Of a stretch of 39,528 nucleotides of DNA, positions 31,877-39,528 are shown one piece after another (position 1 is the stretch's first letter; every line of letters begins with the position of its first letter). The stretch lies in NCBI GenBank assembly GCA_017531795.1, contig JAFXKH010000019.1:1-39528 (forward strand), written 5' to 3'. The translations under genes and the position numbers were made by a program. This DNA comes from Clostridia bacterium (GTDB lineage Bacteria > Bacillota > Clostridia > Christensenellales > Pumilibacteraceae). A model generated the notes under the pieces. It had not been told where the DNA came from, searched no databases, and saw nothing but the letters and a program-made list of their open reading frames with translations.

Positions 31877-33096
31877 TGAAGTTTGAAGTAGAGCGCGTGG
31901 CGTATAACGTTCTTAAAGAAGTGTACGTTAGTGGCGCGTACGTTTCCATCTCTTTGCCCCGAGCGCTCGCGCTTGCCAACCCAACCGCCCGTCCCAAAAT
32001 AACCGCCCTCGTGTACGGCGTTATTGAAAAGGAAAAAAAGATAGATTATATAATCTCGTCGCTTACGAAATCGGTAAAAAACAACGTAGCGATCTTGCTC
32101 AAAATGGGCGTTTATGAACTGATTGAAGGTAGTGAGCCCGAATACGCCGTAGTCAAGCGTTACGTGGACTTTGCAAAGGACAGACTGTTCGGCACGCAAG
32201 GTTTCGTTAACGCCGTGCTCCGAAAGGTCGGACAAGTGCGTATGCCGACGGACGACGACAGCGCGCTGTCTTTGTCAAGCGGACTGCCCGAGTGGGCGAT
32301 AGACATAATCAAAAAGGATTTTGGCGAAGAAGGTAAGAAAATAATAACGGCAGAATTGCCCAAACGCGCACATATCCGCAGAAACGCAAGAATAACCACC
32401 GCCGACGAGTTTGAGAAAAAAATATCTACGCTCGGCGAATATACGCCCACTCCGTTCGGGTATTTCGTTTCGGCAAGCATAATGGACGGACTGGACGAAA
32501 AAGAGTTCACAAGACAGTCGCTTGCATCAACGATAGCGACCAACTTCTACGCCCAAGGTATGAGTGGCAAAGTCAAAGTGCTGGACGTATGCTCCGCGCC
32601 GGGTGGTAAAGCGGTGTATATCGGCGAACTGCTCCCCCAGGCGGAAGTGATCGCTTGCGACGTGCGTGAGCATAGAGTCAATCTGATACGTTCTTACGCT
32701 CGGCGTATGGGCGCGGATATGACCGTATTACTTCGTGACGGCAGAGAGTACGACGAAAAATGGTCGGAAGCGTTCGACCTCGTAATCGTAGATGCGCCTT
32801 GTACGGGTAGCGGTGTGGCGATAGGCTCGCCCGACGTACTTAGGAATAAAAAAGCGAGCGACGTGGAAACCTTACGCGCCTTGCAACTCGAAATTCTCAC
32901 CGTATCGTCAAAGTACGTGCGCGCAGGCGGATACCTTGCTTACTCGACTTGCTCGGTGTTCAAACGTGAGAACGAAGAGGTTGTCCGTGAGTTTTTATCG
33001 GGTGGCGACTTTACGCTCGTTTCCGAAAAACGCTTGTTTCCCCACGTGGACGGCGCAGACGGATTTTATATGGCGAAGATGAGAAAACAGGTATGA
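31873..33096 (+). CDS. rsmB: 16S rRNA (cytosine967-C5)-methyltransferase RsmB
   Basis: A Sun-family methyltransferase. An N-terminal NusB-like helical domain (about 1-130) includes YGVIEKEKKIDYIISSL, LLKMGVYELI and GFVNAVLRK. The catalytic domain shows VLDVCSAPGGKAVYIGELL (SAM site), IVDAPCTGSGVAIGSPD (motif IV) and YSTCSVFKRENEEVV (motif VI), with both cysteines. At 407 aa it is a little shorter than the Escherichia coli enzyme but like Bacillota ones. It overlaps fmt and rlmN by 4 nt on either side. It differs from the RsmF-like gene at 2709 in having the NusB-like domain. Confidence 0.95.
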   Translation: MMKFEVERVAYNVLKEVYVSGAYVSISLPRALALANPTARPKITALVYGVIEKEKKIDYIISSLTKSVKNNVAILLKMGVYELIEGSEPEYAVVKRYVDFAKDRLFGTQGFVNAVLRKVGQVRMPTDDDSALSLSSGLPEWAIDIIKKDFGEEGKKIITAELPKRAHIRRNARITTADEFEKKISTLGEYTPTPFGYFVSASIMDGLDEKEFTRQSLASTIATNFYAQGMSGKVKVLDVCSAPGGKAVYIGELLPQAEVIACDVREHRVNLIRSYARRMGADMTVLLRDGREYDEKWSEAFDLVIVDAPCTGSGVAIGSPDVLRNKKASDVETLRALQLEILTVSSKYVRAGGYLAYSTCSVFKRENEEVVREFLSGGDFTLVSEKRLFPHVDGADGFYMAKMRKQV

Positions 33097-34139
33097 AGAA
33101 ATTACTCACCGACTTAACGAAAGACGAACTTACGCAAATAGCCAAAGAAGAAGGCTTGCCGACTTACCGCGCCCGACAACTGTCTGAGTGGCTGGCTCTC
33201 GGCGTGGACTTTGACGGCATGACCAATCTGCCCAAGCCCTTGCGTGAAAGTCTGAGCGATAAATATTCGGCTCTTGGCGTGAAGATAATCAAAGAGGCGA
33301 AGTCAAAAGACGGCACGGTAAAGTTTTTGTACGAACTGCGCGATGGCAATCTTATCGAAGGCGTGCTGATGAGTTATAAATACGGTCACACTCTTTGCGT
33401 GTCCACGCAGGTAGGTTGCCGTATGGGTTGCGCTTTCTGCGCTTCGGGGCTGGACGGACTGCTCCGTAACCTGACCGCAGGCGAAATGCTGGGCGAAGTG
33501 ATCTCGGCAAACGCTTACCTGAGAAAGCGCGGAGAGAAGGAGAGGGTTGGCAACGTCGTTCTTATGGGAAGTGGCGAACCGCTGGATAATTACGAAGAAG
33601 TGACAAAATTTTTGCGCCTGCTCGGTGAGAGTCAGGGGATAGGTCAACGAAGCGTATCGCTCTCTACTTGCGGACTGACTGAGGGCGTGCGCCGATTGGC
33701 AGACGAGGGCTACTCCATAACGCTGTGTGTGTCTTTGCACGCGCCGACGGACGAAAAACGCCTTACCATTATGCCGACTGCGAGAAAGTATAAGGTGCGT
33801 GAGATTATTGATTCCGCAAAGTATTACTTTGAAAAAAGCGGACGGCGGGTGATTTACGAATACGCAATGATGCGCAACCTCAATATTTCGGACAGCGACG
33901 CTGATATGCTCGCTACGCTGACTAAGGGGTATCCGTCACACGTCAACTTAATACCGCTTAACGAAACGGGCTCGTCGCTCGTCGGCGTTAATCGGCGTGA
34001 GGCGGAAGAATTTTTGAAGAAATTGACAAAACGCGGTGTTTCCGCAACCATAAGGCGTTCTCTCGGCGAGGACGTGGAGGGCGCGTGCGGACAACTCAGA
34101 CGAAAATATACGGAAAAGGACAATACGGAGGATAAATAA
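33093..34139 (+). CDS. rlmN: 23S rRNA (adenine2503-C2)/tRNA methyltransferase RlmN
   Basis: A radical SAM enzyme that methylates C2 of A2503 in 23S rRNA and A37 of some tRNAs. The cluster ligands are C109, C113 and C116 in CRMGCAFCASG. VLMGSGEPLDNYEEV and SVSLSTCGLTEGV follow, then LCVSLHAPTDEKRLTIMP. The C-terminal catalytic cysteine is C332 in DVEGACGQL. At 348 aa it is the normal length. In Bacillus subtilis prpC, prkC and rsgA lie between rlmN and rpe; here rpe starts 1 nt into the rlmN stop, so these three genes are missing from this place. Confidence 0.97.
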   Translation: MKKLLTDLTKDELTQIAKEEGLPTYRARQLSEWLALGVDFDGMTNLPKPLRESLSDKYSALGVKIIKEAKSKDGTVKFLYELRDGNLIEGVLMSYKYGHTLCVSTQVGCRMGCAFCASGLDGLLRNLTAGEMLGEVISANAYLRKRGEKERVGNVVLMGSGEPLDNYEEVTKFLRLLGESQGIGQRSVSLSTCGLTEGVRRLADEGYSITLCVSLHAPTDEKRLTIMPTARKYKVREIIDSAKYYFEKSGRRVIYEYAMMRNLNISDSDADMLATLTKGYPSHVNLIPLNETGSSLVGVNRREAEEFLKKLTKRGVSATIRRSLGEDVEGACGQLRRKYTEKDNTEDK

Positions 34140-34789
34140 TGGCAGTAAAAGTTGCGCCGTCAATACTTAGCGGTGATTTTGCAAAAGTAGGCGCGGAAGT
34201 ATCGAGAATGGAAAAAGCAGGCGCGGATATGATTCATTGCGACGTAATGGACGGCTTGTTCGTTCCCAATCTTACGTTTGGCCATAAAATGGTGGCGGAT
34301 ATAAGAAAGCACGCGAATACTCCTCTTGACGTGCATTTGATGATAATCCAGCCAGAACGCTATCTGGATAAGTTTATCAGTAGTGGCGCAGACTTTCTTT
34401 CTTTCCACGTGGAAGCGACGGAACAGCCCAAGGACAATCTTATGACGATAAGGAACGCAGGCGTAAAAGCAGGTCTTGCCGTTTGCCCCGACACGCCGAT
34501 AGAAGATATATATCCTCTGCTTGACTTCTGCGATTACGTCGTTGTTATGGGAGTATATCCCGGATTTAGCGGTCAGTCGTATATCCCTACAACAACGGAT
34601 AAAATCCGTAAACTCGCGAGCGAGATTTCCCGTCGCAAACTCCCCGTAGAAATAGAATTGGACGGCGGAGCGAACGAAGATAACGTGCGTATGCTCGTTG
34701 AAGCAGGCGCAACCATACTCGTGTCGGGCAGTTGCGCGTTTAATTCCCCCACGCCCGAAAAGGTAATATCCACTTTCCGCGGTGAATAA
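34139..34789 (+). CDS. rpe: Ribulose-phosphate 3-epimerase
   Basis: Interconverts ribulose 5-phosphate and xylulose 5-phosphate in the pentose phosphate pathway. A TIM barrel: VAPSILSGDFAKVGAEV (strand 1), then HCDVMDGLFVPNLTFG with D35 and H33, DVHLMI with H66 (metal site), VVMGVYPGFSGQSYIP and IELDGGANEDNV with the catalytic aspartate. At 216 aa it is normal. It is the last gene of the operon that starts with yicC and is followed by a terminator. Confidence 0.96.
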   Translation: MAVKVAPSILSGDFAKVGAEVSRMEKAGADMIHCDVMDGLFVPNLTFGHKMVADIRKHANTPLDVHLMIIQPERYLDKFISSGADFLSFHVEATEQPKDNLMTIRNAGVKAGLAVCPDTPIEDIYPLLDFCDYVVVMGVYPGFSGQSYIPTTTDKIRKLASEISRRKLPVEIELDGGANEDNVRMLVEAGATILVSGSCAFNSPTPEKVISTFRGE

Positions 34790-34801
34790 AAATGATAAAA
34801 A

Positions 34802-34836
34802 AAACGGGTAGGCTGAAACGCTTGCCCGTTTTTTGT
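34802..34836 (+). terminator. Terminator of the yicC-rpe operon
   Basis: AACGGGTAGGC / GCTTGCCCGTT stem, then T6, 12 bp after the rpe stop. Confidence 0.88.
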
Positions 34837-34880
34837 AACCAAACAAACGCTTATCGCATATAATAAAACGGGAGGGCGTT

Positions 34881-34967
34881 ATGTCAAAGATTATATGTAT
34901 TAAAGCGCCACGTTTTATAAGCGCGCTAATCAGGCTGATATGCCGACGGAAAAAGGCTAAAAGATAA
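34881..34967 (+). CDS. spoVM: Stage V sporulation protein SpoVM (28 aa)
   Basis: A tiny amphipathic-helix peptide that in Bacillus binds the curved forespore membrane and anchors the coat ATPase SpoIVA. The sequence begins MSKIICIKAPRFISALIRLI and ends with a Lys/Arg cluster. It keeps the I-K-x-P-(K/R)-F-(I/L) core and the following x-x-(L/I)-(I/V)-R helix of Bacillus SpoVM. GGGAGGG lies 5 nt before ATG 34881, and a terminator follows 5 bp after the stop. CATATAAT at 34857-34864 resembles a sigma-E -10 box; no sigma-E -35 is obvious. In Bacillus spoVM sits just after rpe and thiN, so synteny supports the call. The sequence similarity alone would be thin at this length. Confidence 0.8.
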   Translation: MSKIICIKAPRFISALIRLICRRKKAKR

Positions 34968-34971
34968 AATT

Positions 34972-34993
34972 ACCGACTGCGGTCGGTTTTTTT
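34972..34993 (+). terminator. Terminator of spoVM
   Basis: ACCGAC (34972-34977), loop TGCG, GTCGGT (34982-34987), T7. It isolates spoVM as a single-gene unit. Confidence 0.88.
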
Positions 34994-35097
34994 CTTATAA
35001 AGGCATAAATCACTCGTCTCCTTCGGCGGGGAAAAGCGAAAAAGAAACAAGTTTTTTAGTATTTATAAAATTTTTATAAAAAATTACTTAAAACATA

Positions 35098-35126
35098 GTG
35101 ACAAATTTATAAAAGCGTGGTAAAAT
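35098..35126 (+). promoter_or_regulatory. Promoter of the PHP gene
   Basis: GTGACA (35098-35103), 17 bp, TAAAAT (35121-35126), then 6 nt to ATG 35133. No Shine-Dalgarno is present, so the mRNA is probably leaderless. Confidence 0.65.
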
Positions 35127-35132
35127 ATATAT

Positions 35133-35867
35133 ATGGCTTTTTGGGGAGATTATCATACTCATACTGAATATTCGCACGGAAAAGGTACGGTAGAAGACAA
35201 CGTACAGGCAGGTATTGCCCGTGGGCTTAAAGCGGTGGCTATTACTGATCACGGTATCACCGGTTATCCGCATAACCTTCACCCCGCGTATTTTGAAGAT
35301 TTTCTTGCAGACGTAGAAAGCGTCCGCCTTGCGCATCCCGAAATAAACTTACTGTCGGGCATAGAGGCGAATTTAATTTCGGGCAAAGGCGATCTTGACT
35401 TGACCGAAGTCGAGCAGGAAAAACTGGATTTTATTATTTGCGGTTTTCATCAAGTCAGAATTCCGGACAAAGCGGACTTTTTCTTTGATTTTTGGCTTCC
35501 GAACTTCCTGCCTATTAAAAACCGTCGCAGTCGCATAATGAAAAACACCGATGCGTACGTAAACGCCGTGCAACGATACCGCGTGGGCGTTATAGCGCAT
35601 CCGCTCCGTTCTATCGGATGCGACCTGCGTGTTATAGGCGAACTTGCTAAAGAATACGGCGTATACGTCGAACTTAACAGCAAAAAATGTCAGTTATCGC
35701 CCCAGGACTTTGAAACGTTGGGGAAAACGGGCTGTGAGTTTATAGTAAACTCGGATGCGCACGAGCCCGAAAGAGTAGGCGACTTTTCAGCCGTAGAACT
35801 CTTTGACCAAGCAGGACTTGACCGCAAACTGATTGCAAACTGGAACAGATTCCCTACGTTCAGATAA
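35133..35867 (+). CDS. PHP-domain metal-dependent phosphoesterase (YcdX-like, 244 aa)
   Basis: A stand-alone polymerase-and-histidinol-phosphatase (PHP) domain enzyme. Its metal-binding histidines are H8 and H10 (DYHTHTEYSHG), then ITDHGITGYPHN, the acid in SGIEANLI, the pair in AHPLRSIG and the NSDAHEP end. This is the full trinuclear set of the YcdX type. The substrate is unknown; relatives act on phosphomonoesters, and histidinol phosphate is possible but no his genes are near. At 244 aa the length is normal. It starts right at the promoter and ends in its own terminator, so it is monocistronic. Confidence 0.87.
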   Translation: MAFWGDYHTHTEYSHGKGTVEDNVQAGIARGLKAVAITDHGITGYPHNLHPAYFEDFLADVESVRLAHPEINLLSGIEANLISGKGDLDLTEVEQEKLDFIICGFHQVRIPDKADFFFDFWLPNFLPIKNRRSRIMKNTDAYVNAVQRYRVGVIAHPLRSIGCDLRVIGELAKEYGVYVELNSKKCQLSPQDFETLGKTGCEFIVNSDAHEPERVGDFSAVELFDQAGLDRKLIANWNRFPTFR

Positions 35868-35882
35868 ACAAAATAAAGGCTA

Positions 35883-35925
35883 TGCGCCCTAAAAATCCGT
35901 TAGATTTTTCAGGGCGCGTATTTTT
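35883..35925 (+). terminator. Terminator of the PHP gene
   Basis: Long stem GCGCCCTAAAAATC / GATTTTTCAGGGCGC with T5 beyond, 16 bp after the stop. Confidence 0.9.
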
Positions 35926-35964
35926 ATATAAAAGACTCGTCAATTACATTTTCAAGAAAAACAG

Positions 35965-35993
35965 TTGACATAAGGGGAATACTCGTTTATACT
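35965..35993 (+). promoter_or_regulatory. Promoter of the exported/membrane protein pair
   Basis: TTGACA (35965-35970), 17 bp, TATACT (35988-35993), 48 bp before ATG. A near-consensus sigma-A promoter. Confidence 0.8.
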
Positions 35994-36041
35994 AATACGT
36001 AGTTGTTTATATAACGTAATTGTTATAAATAATGGGGATTA

Positions 36042-37184
36042 ATGATGAAAAAAACTATTATTAAAAGATTTATAGCGATGCTTATCTGCCTGTCTTTGCT
36101 GGTATTTATTGTCGCTGTCAGCATGGGGAGTAAGCCGTACGTCGCCGGCGCAGGGAACGGAACGAACGCAGAAATAAAGACCGTTTCGGACGTAAAAAAA
36201 GTTATTGACACCATAGACGACATAAACGAAAAGGTGAGTTTCAATAAAGCAAACCCGTCTGCTCCCCCTTCGGCAGTAACGGGTGGAACGGAAAGCGCGG
36301 ACGTATATTCAAGTTTTACTTTCAAAGAAACGACGGCTCTTTCGCAAAGTTATTCGTCTAATCAATCTTATAATAATGCGAAAAGCAATAGTTCGTCCAA
36401 CATTTCGTTCAATAGGGAATTGACGTTATACGGTACGCAAACGGCAATTGCATACAGCGCGAAAGGAGAAATAACCTCGTCGGCGTATTCGCATATTACG
36501 CAAGACAGACTTACCACGACTATCATTACCGAAGAGTCGGCGGTGCAGAACGTTTCGTTTGAAATGGACTTTTATATTACGCAAACGAAAACCTTTTTCA
36601 GAGTAAACAAATGGGCGTATGATTACGATTATAAAAGGATATATAAGTATTGGGATAATACTGACCACGCCAATGACGAAGAAGAAGAGACCGTAAGCGG
36701 TAAAAACTCAGCGCTTAGTATTTTTGAAAAACTCGTAGGCCCGTGGTGGGATGCTACGAACGTTCCTGAAATTGCAACGGCGTTACATAACGTCAATACG
36801 CAGAACAGCAGTACCTTAAAAACTCTGGGCGATACGATAGTTTACGCTATGGAAAATCCCAACGCAAACTGCTTTGAAAAGGACGGAGACCGTTATGATC
36901 TCGGCAAAGATTTTTTATTCTACGCTCTCGGTTTGACAAACCAGTACGCAGAGAGTACAAAGGGTAGCGTAAGTTTCGATATGTCAGACAGCGTTTGTCC
37001 GTCAATAAAGATGGATCTTACTTGCGACCATAATACCGCTTCGGGGGATAATGATGCTTATTTGATTTATCATCTTTATGATGATATGAAGTTCTCTAAT
37101 ATAAACAATACGATCATAAAAGAAGTAGATACGGAAATAAAAGATTTGAAGGCGTGGATGATCGAAGGAGATTCAAATGTCTAA
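36042..37184 (+). CDS. Exported protein of unknown function (380 aa)
   Basis: I do not recognise this family. The N-terminus is a signal peptide or signal anchor: basic MMKKTIIKRF, then a hydrophobic stretch (IAMLICLSLLVFIVAVSMG, about 11-29). There is no lipobox cysteine at the right place. The rest is hydrophilic and rich in Ser, Asn, Thr and aromatic residues, such as SYSSNQSYNNAKSNSSSNIS (low complexity) and FEMDFYITQTKTFFRVNKWA (strands), and is expected outside the cell membrane. GGGG lies 8 nt before ATG 36042; ATG 36045 is also possible. It overlaps the next gene by 8 nt, so the pair is co-translated and probably works together. Confidence 0.75.
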   Translation: MMKKTIIKRFIAMLICLSLLVFIVAVSMGSKPYVAGAGNGTNAEIKTVSDVKKVIDTIDDINEKVSFNKANPSAPPSAVTGGTESADVYSSFTFKETTALSQSYSSNQSYNNAKSNSSSNISFNRELTLYGTQTAIAYSAKGEITSSAYSHITQDRLTTTIITEESAVQNVSFEMDFYITQTKTFFRVNKWAYDYDYKRIYKYWDNTDHANDEEEETVSGKNSALSIFEKLVGPWWDATNVPEIATALHNVNTQNSSTLKTLGDTIVYAMENPNANCFEKDGDRYDLGKDFLFYALGLTNQYAESTKGSVSFDMSDSVCPSIKMDLTCDHNTASGDNDAYLIYHLYDDMKFSNINNTIIKEVDTEIKDLKAWMIEGDSNV

Positions 37185-38697
37185 AAACCAATCCAATGAA
37201 ATAAAACAATATAAGAAAAACCTTCAAAATCCAGTACCTTCTGCTCAGGCAATAAAAAAGGGTTCGGAGTCAACGCCCAACGTTTCCGCAACGAACAGGC
37301 AAGGAAAAGAAACCGTAAAAAACTCTGCCCCTGCGACTCCGTTACTTAGCGTGATCTTTGTTCTTTTCCAGGTCGCAGTAGTAACGATGTTGGTATTGGG
37401 CGTTACTGAGATAGTTGGTACGAAAATAAATGCTTTTGCGTTGCTGACGATTTTCAATGATATTAGCGTAAGTTTTGTCGCTATTTATAGACTGGTCGCA
37501 AAATGTTTGCTTATTGCTCTAAGTTTGTTTTTTGCATTAGTCACTATTATAAATATTTTTCGAACGCTCGCTAATATCGCAAAATTAGGAAGCAAAAAAC
37601 AACCCAACAACGATTTATATTTTGCGCGTATCCATAAATTTACGAAAAACTGCTGTTTTTTCTCGTATTTTATACTCGTTACTTCTTTCTTAGTTGGAGG
37701 CACAGTAACGATTGAAGGTATCGTTTGCCTGGCTATCGGTTGCGCAATGCACGCACTCAGCGCTATGTTTATTTCTTCCAAGAAAAAGGAAGGAGAAGAT
37801 CAAAAAAAGCAAAGCGCGTTTGGTATCTTCGTGACGGCAATTTTGGATATTGCCATCGTGGCGTTGCTTGTGATTGCTCTTATCAACGCTTTGCAACCGA
37901 GCGTAAATGATTTTATTAACGCCATACTTTTGGCCTTTAACGGTGGTATCAATGCGATTTTCAGAGATCCGCTTTCCGCTGTTATCGGTATTTATAATTA
38001 TATGATTGAACCTTTAGCCCTTATTTTCTTCGTGTACTTTTTACTTTTTACTGTGTCGGGAACAATAAAAACGGATATGGGCGTAAACAAGCGCGCGAAG
38101 AAAAAGGCGATAATACTTTTTATCTTCTTCTTGATTCTTCTCACGATAAAATGCGTGCTGTTCGTATTAGACGCGCAGTATACGGCTTTTGATATAGACG
38201 TGGTAAAAGAAGTAATAAAGGGCGTGGGAATAGAGTTCTTTATTGTTCAGATTGCTATGCTCGGAAGTATGATAGGCTTGATCTTACGAAGAACGGATGG
38301 CGGTGAAGAAAGGGAATTGGCAAAAAAAGAAAACGTTGATCCCGATAAAACAAAAAATCTTACTCCCGACGGTCATATGCCCCCTTACGGCAATCCCAAT
38401 AACCCTTACGGAAATCCTTATGGCCATGGAAATCCTTACGGCCCTTACGGCGGATATCCCAATTGCCCTTACGTTAATCCCAATGGTTATGGAAATCCTT
38501 ACGGGCAAAATCCTTACGGCGGAAATCCTTACGGCTATGGCAATCCCAACAACCCGTACGGCAATCCCAACAACCCGTACGGCAATCCCAACGGTTATGG
38601 AACACCGTGCGAACCCAATCCTTATGACTCTGCCAAGCCCCAAGACGTTCCGTTAAAAAAACGCAAAGATAAAAAGAATAAAAATCAACATTGGTAA
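37177..38697 (+). CDS. Polytopic membrane protein with Pro/Gly/Asn/Tyr repeat tail (506 aa)
   Basis: Unrecognised family. A basic hydrophilic N-terminus (about 1-48), then about eight hydrophobic segments between 50 and 375, including PLLSVIFVLFQVAVVTMLVL, FVTAILDIAIVALLVIALIN and AIILFIFFLILLTIKCVLFV. The C-terminal 110 residues are low complexity, with some 15 repeats built on N-P-Y-G and N-P-N (for example PYGNPNNPYGNPYG), ending in a Lys-rich tail. Such Tyr/Gly/Pro/Asn tails resemble intrinsically disordered, self-associating sequences and occur in some membrane proteins of Firmicutes. GGAG lies 9 nt before ATG 37177. It is linked to the exported protein upstream, suggesting a cell-envelope role. 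Confidence 0.8.
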   Translation: MSKNQSNEIKQYKKNLQNPVPSAQAIKKGSESTPNVSATNRQGKETVKNSAPATPLLSVIFVLFQVAVVTMLVLGVTEIVGTKINAFALLTIFNDISVSFVAIYRLVAKCLLIALSLFFALVTIINIFRTLANIAKLGSKKQPNNDLYFARIHKFTKNCCFFSYFILVTSFLVGGTVTIEGIVCLAIGCAMHALSAMFISSKKKEGEDQKKQSAFGIFVTAILDIAIVALLVIALINALQPSVNDFINAILLAFNGGINAIFRDPLSAVIGIYNYMIEPLALIFFVYFLLFTVSGTIKTDMGVNKRAKKKAIILFIFFLILLTIKCVLFVLDAQYTAFDIDVVKEVIKGVGIEFFIVQIAMLGSMIGLILRRTDGGEERELAKKENVDPDKTKNLTPDGHMPPYGNPNNPYGNPYGHGNPYGPYGGYPNCPYVNPNGYGNPYGQNPYGGNPYGYGNPNNPYGNPNNPYGNPNGYGTPCEPNPYDSAKPQDVPLKKRKDKKNKNQHW

Positions 38698-38731
38698 GAA
38701 AAAAGAGTGACCGACAAAGTCACTCTTTTTA
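38698..38731 (+). terminator. Terminator of the membrane protein pair
   Basis: AAAAAGAGTGAC / GTCACTCTTTTT stem directly after the stop codon. The A- and T-tracts allow it to serve the convergent ClC gene as well. Confidence 0.88.
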
Positions 38732-38769
38732 TGTACTTTCGTTTTATAAAAGTGTATAGGGGCTAAGCG

Positions 38770-39528
38770 TTATTCTTCGCCTGAGGTAACGGCGAGTAGT
38801 TCTTTTTCCGTCGCTTCTCTGTCGTCCGTTTCCGCTTCAATCGTAAGTTCGTCGCCCACGTTAAGTATGGTTTCCGCGCTTGGCGAGATATTGTCGCGTC
38901 CGTCACGCTTGATTGCGATAATAGCAGTTGCCCAAGGCAAGAGCAAGTCGTGGACTTCGCTACCGTCGGCAGGCGACGCGCTTTCCACGGTCATAACGAA
39001 CCGTTCCTTAATACCTTTTTTCGCCACGCCGTCGCTTTCAATAAAGCCTTCAAGAATAACGTCATAAATGGCGTGAGTCGAACATAACCTGCCTATAAAA
39101 TATCCTATTGCCACGCCGAGCATAACGGGTAAGAGCAGAGTGAAGTTATAACTACCCGTCAGTTCGAACACCATTACGATAGAGGTCAAGGGCGCTTTAA
39201 CGATAGTCGCGAAGAAGGTCGCCATACAAATCATAACGATAATGTCCGAGTACGCAGGGTTCATACCGCACGTCGAAGCAACGTAACTGATTAGTCCGCC
39301 CGCGCACGCTCCTACGGAGAGCATGGGTATAAAGACACCGCAAGGCACGCTTGCGCCCATGTTCAGCACGGAAGCGATAAACTTCATTACGAGTACGACA
39401 ACGAGTGAAACAATGAGGGGGGATGCAAAATTGAGCGACAGGGAAAAAGCGTTTACGCCACCGTTCGTTCCCAGACTTTCGATAATGCTGTGACCATTGC
39501 CCATTTCATAGACGGAAATAAGCCCGAA
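38770..39528 (-). CDS. ClC-family chloride channel/antiporter, C-terminal part with TrkA-C domain (partial)
   Basis: The gene runs off the window: its 5' part lies beyond 39528 and the frame is open to the edge, so the first methionine seen (39504) is internal. Present: the second half of the ClC membrane domain, with NMGASVPCGVFIPMLSVGAC (GxFxP anion-site motif), ATFFATIVKAPLTSIVMVFE and further helices, then a cytoplasmic RCK-C/TrkA-C domain (about the last 80 residues; LLPWATAIIAIKRDGRDNIS and LNVGDELTIEAETDD), which usually senses ligands. It could be a channel or a H+/Cl- exchanger; the gating glutamate region lies outside the window. Confidence 0.88.
   Translation of the reverse strand, partial: FGLISVYEMGNGHSIIESLGTNGGVNAFSLSLNFASPLIVSLVVVLVMKFIASVLNMGASVPCGVFIPMLSVGACAGGLISYVASTCGMNPAYSDIIVMICMATFFATIVKAPLTSIVMVFELTGSYNFTLLLPVMLGVAIGYFIGRLCSTHAIYDVILEGFIESDGVAKKGIKERFVMTVESASPADGSEVHDLLLPWATAIIAIKRDGRDNISPSAETILNVGDELTIEAETDDREATEKELLAVTSGEE

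Overview
This is a Bacillota (Clostridia-type) chromosome segment, probably from an uncultured, spore-forming gut lineage. The main support is a block that follows the Bacillus subtilis yloC-gmk-rpoZ-coaBC-priA-def-fmt-rsmB-rlmN-rpe-spoVM order, a yerC-pcrA-ligA block, and a 28-codon spoVM-like gene. I cannot name the species. The placement rests on gene content and order, not on a database search.

Layout. 1-390: intergenic repeats. 391-591 (-): small XRE repressor with paired operators and a divergent promoter that has no ORF. 592-1255: structured repeats. 1256-2611 (-): His-rich COG0523 metal GTPase, divergent from an RsmF-like rRNA methyltransferase (2709-4007). 4191-5315: SLC13/ArsB-type permease. 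5555-6485 (-): two YbjN-like proteins, divergent from htpG (6595-8463). 8679-8754: tRNA-Thr(CGT), followed by two extra copies of its 3' half, each with its own terminator. 9518-11157: TIGR01212 radical SAM protein and a YjjG-type nucleotidase. 11688-17411: compact phage-derived module (major capsid protein, head-tail proteins, beta-rich tail proteins, coiled-coil protein, two holin-like proteins) with no terminase, portal, integrase or lysin. 17586-19927: ddl and a eukaryotic-type NADP isocitrate dehydrogenase. 20303-25343: a small unknown protein, then yerC-pcrA-ligA. 25429-34789: ten-gene housekeeping operon. 34881-34967: spoVM. 35133-35867: PHP phosphoesterase. 36042-38697: exported protein plus a membrane protein with a Pro/Gly/Asn/Tyr repeat tail. 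38770 to the end (-): C-terminal part of a ClC channel with a TrkA-C domain.

Most unusual signals. (1) A dispersed element of about 210 nt (778-873, 895-1105, 9094-9302 reverse, 11322-11533) has conserved flanks around a three-way-junction fold. Its stems change sequence between copies but stay complementary, and its small hairpins have GNNA loops, so it looks like a structured RNA or a mobile element moving as one. (2) The capsid-nozzle-holin module has only intact genes and no packaging or integration functions. (3) tRNA-Thr 3' halves are repeated in tandem, each with a terminator. (4) Five operon-leading genes have a -10 box exactly 6-7 nt before ATG and no Shine-Dalgarno sequence, which points to leaderless mRNAs. 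(5) A second region (20011-20187) is a chain of different hairpins joined by a constant spacer.

The core genes cover translation (fmt, def, rsmB, rlmN, rsmF), coenzyme A (coaBC), nucleotides (gmk), transcription (rpoZ), DNA replication and repair (priA, pcrA, ligA) and cell wall (ddl). They look like ordinary functional copies. The novelty is in the intergenic elements and the phage module.
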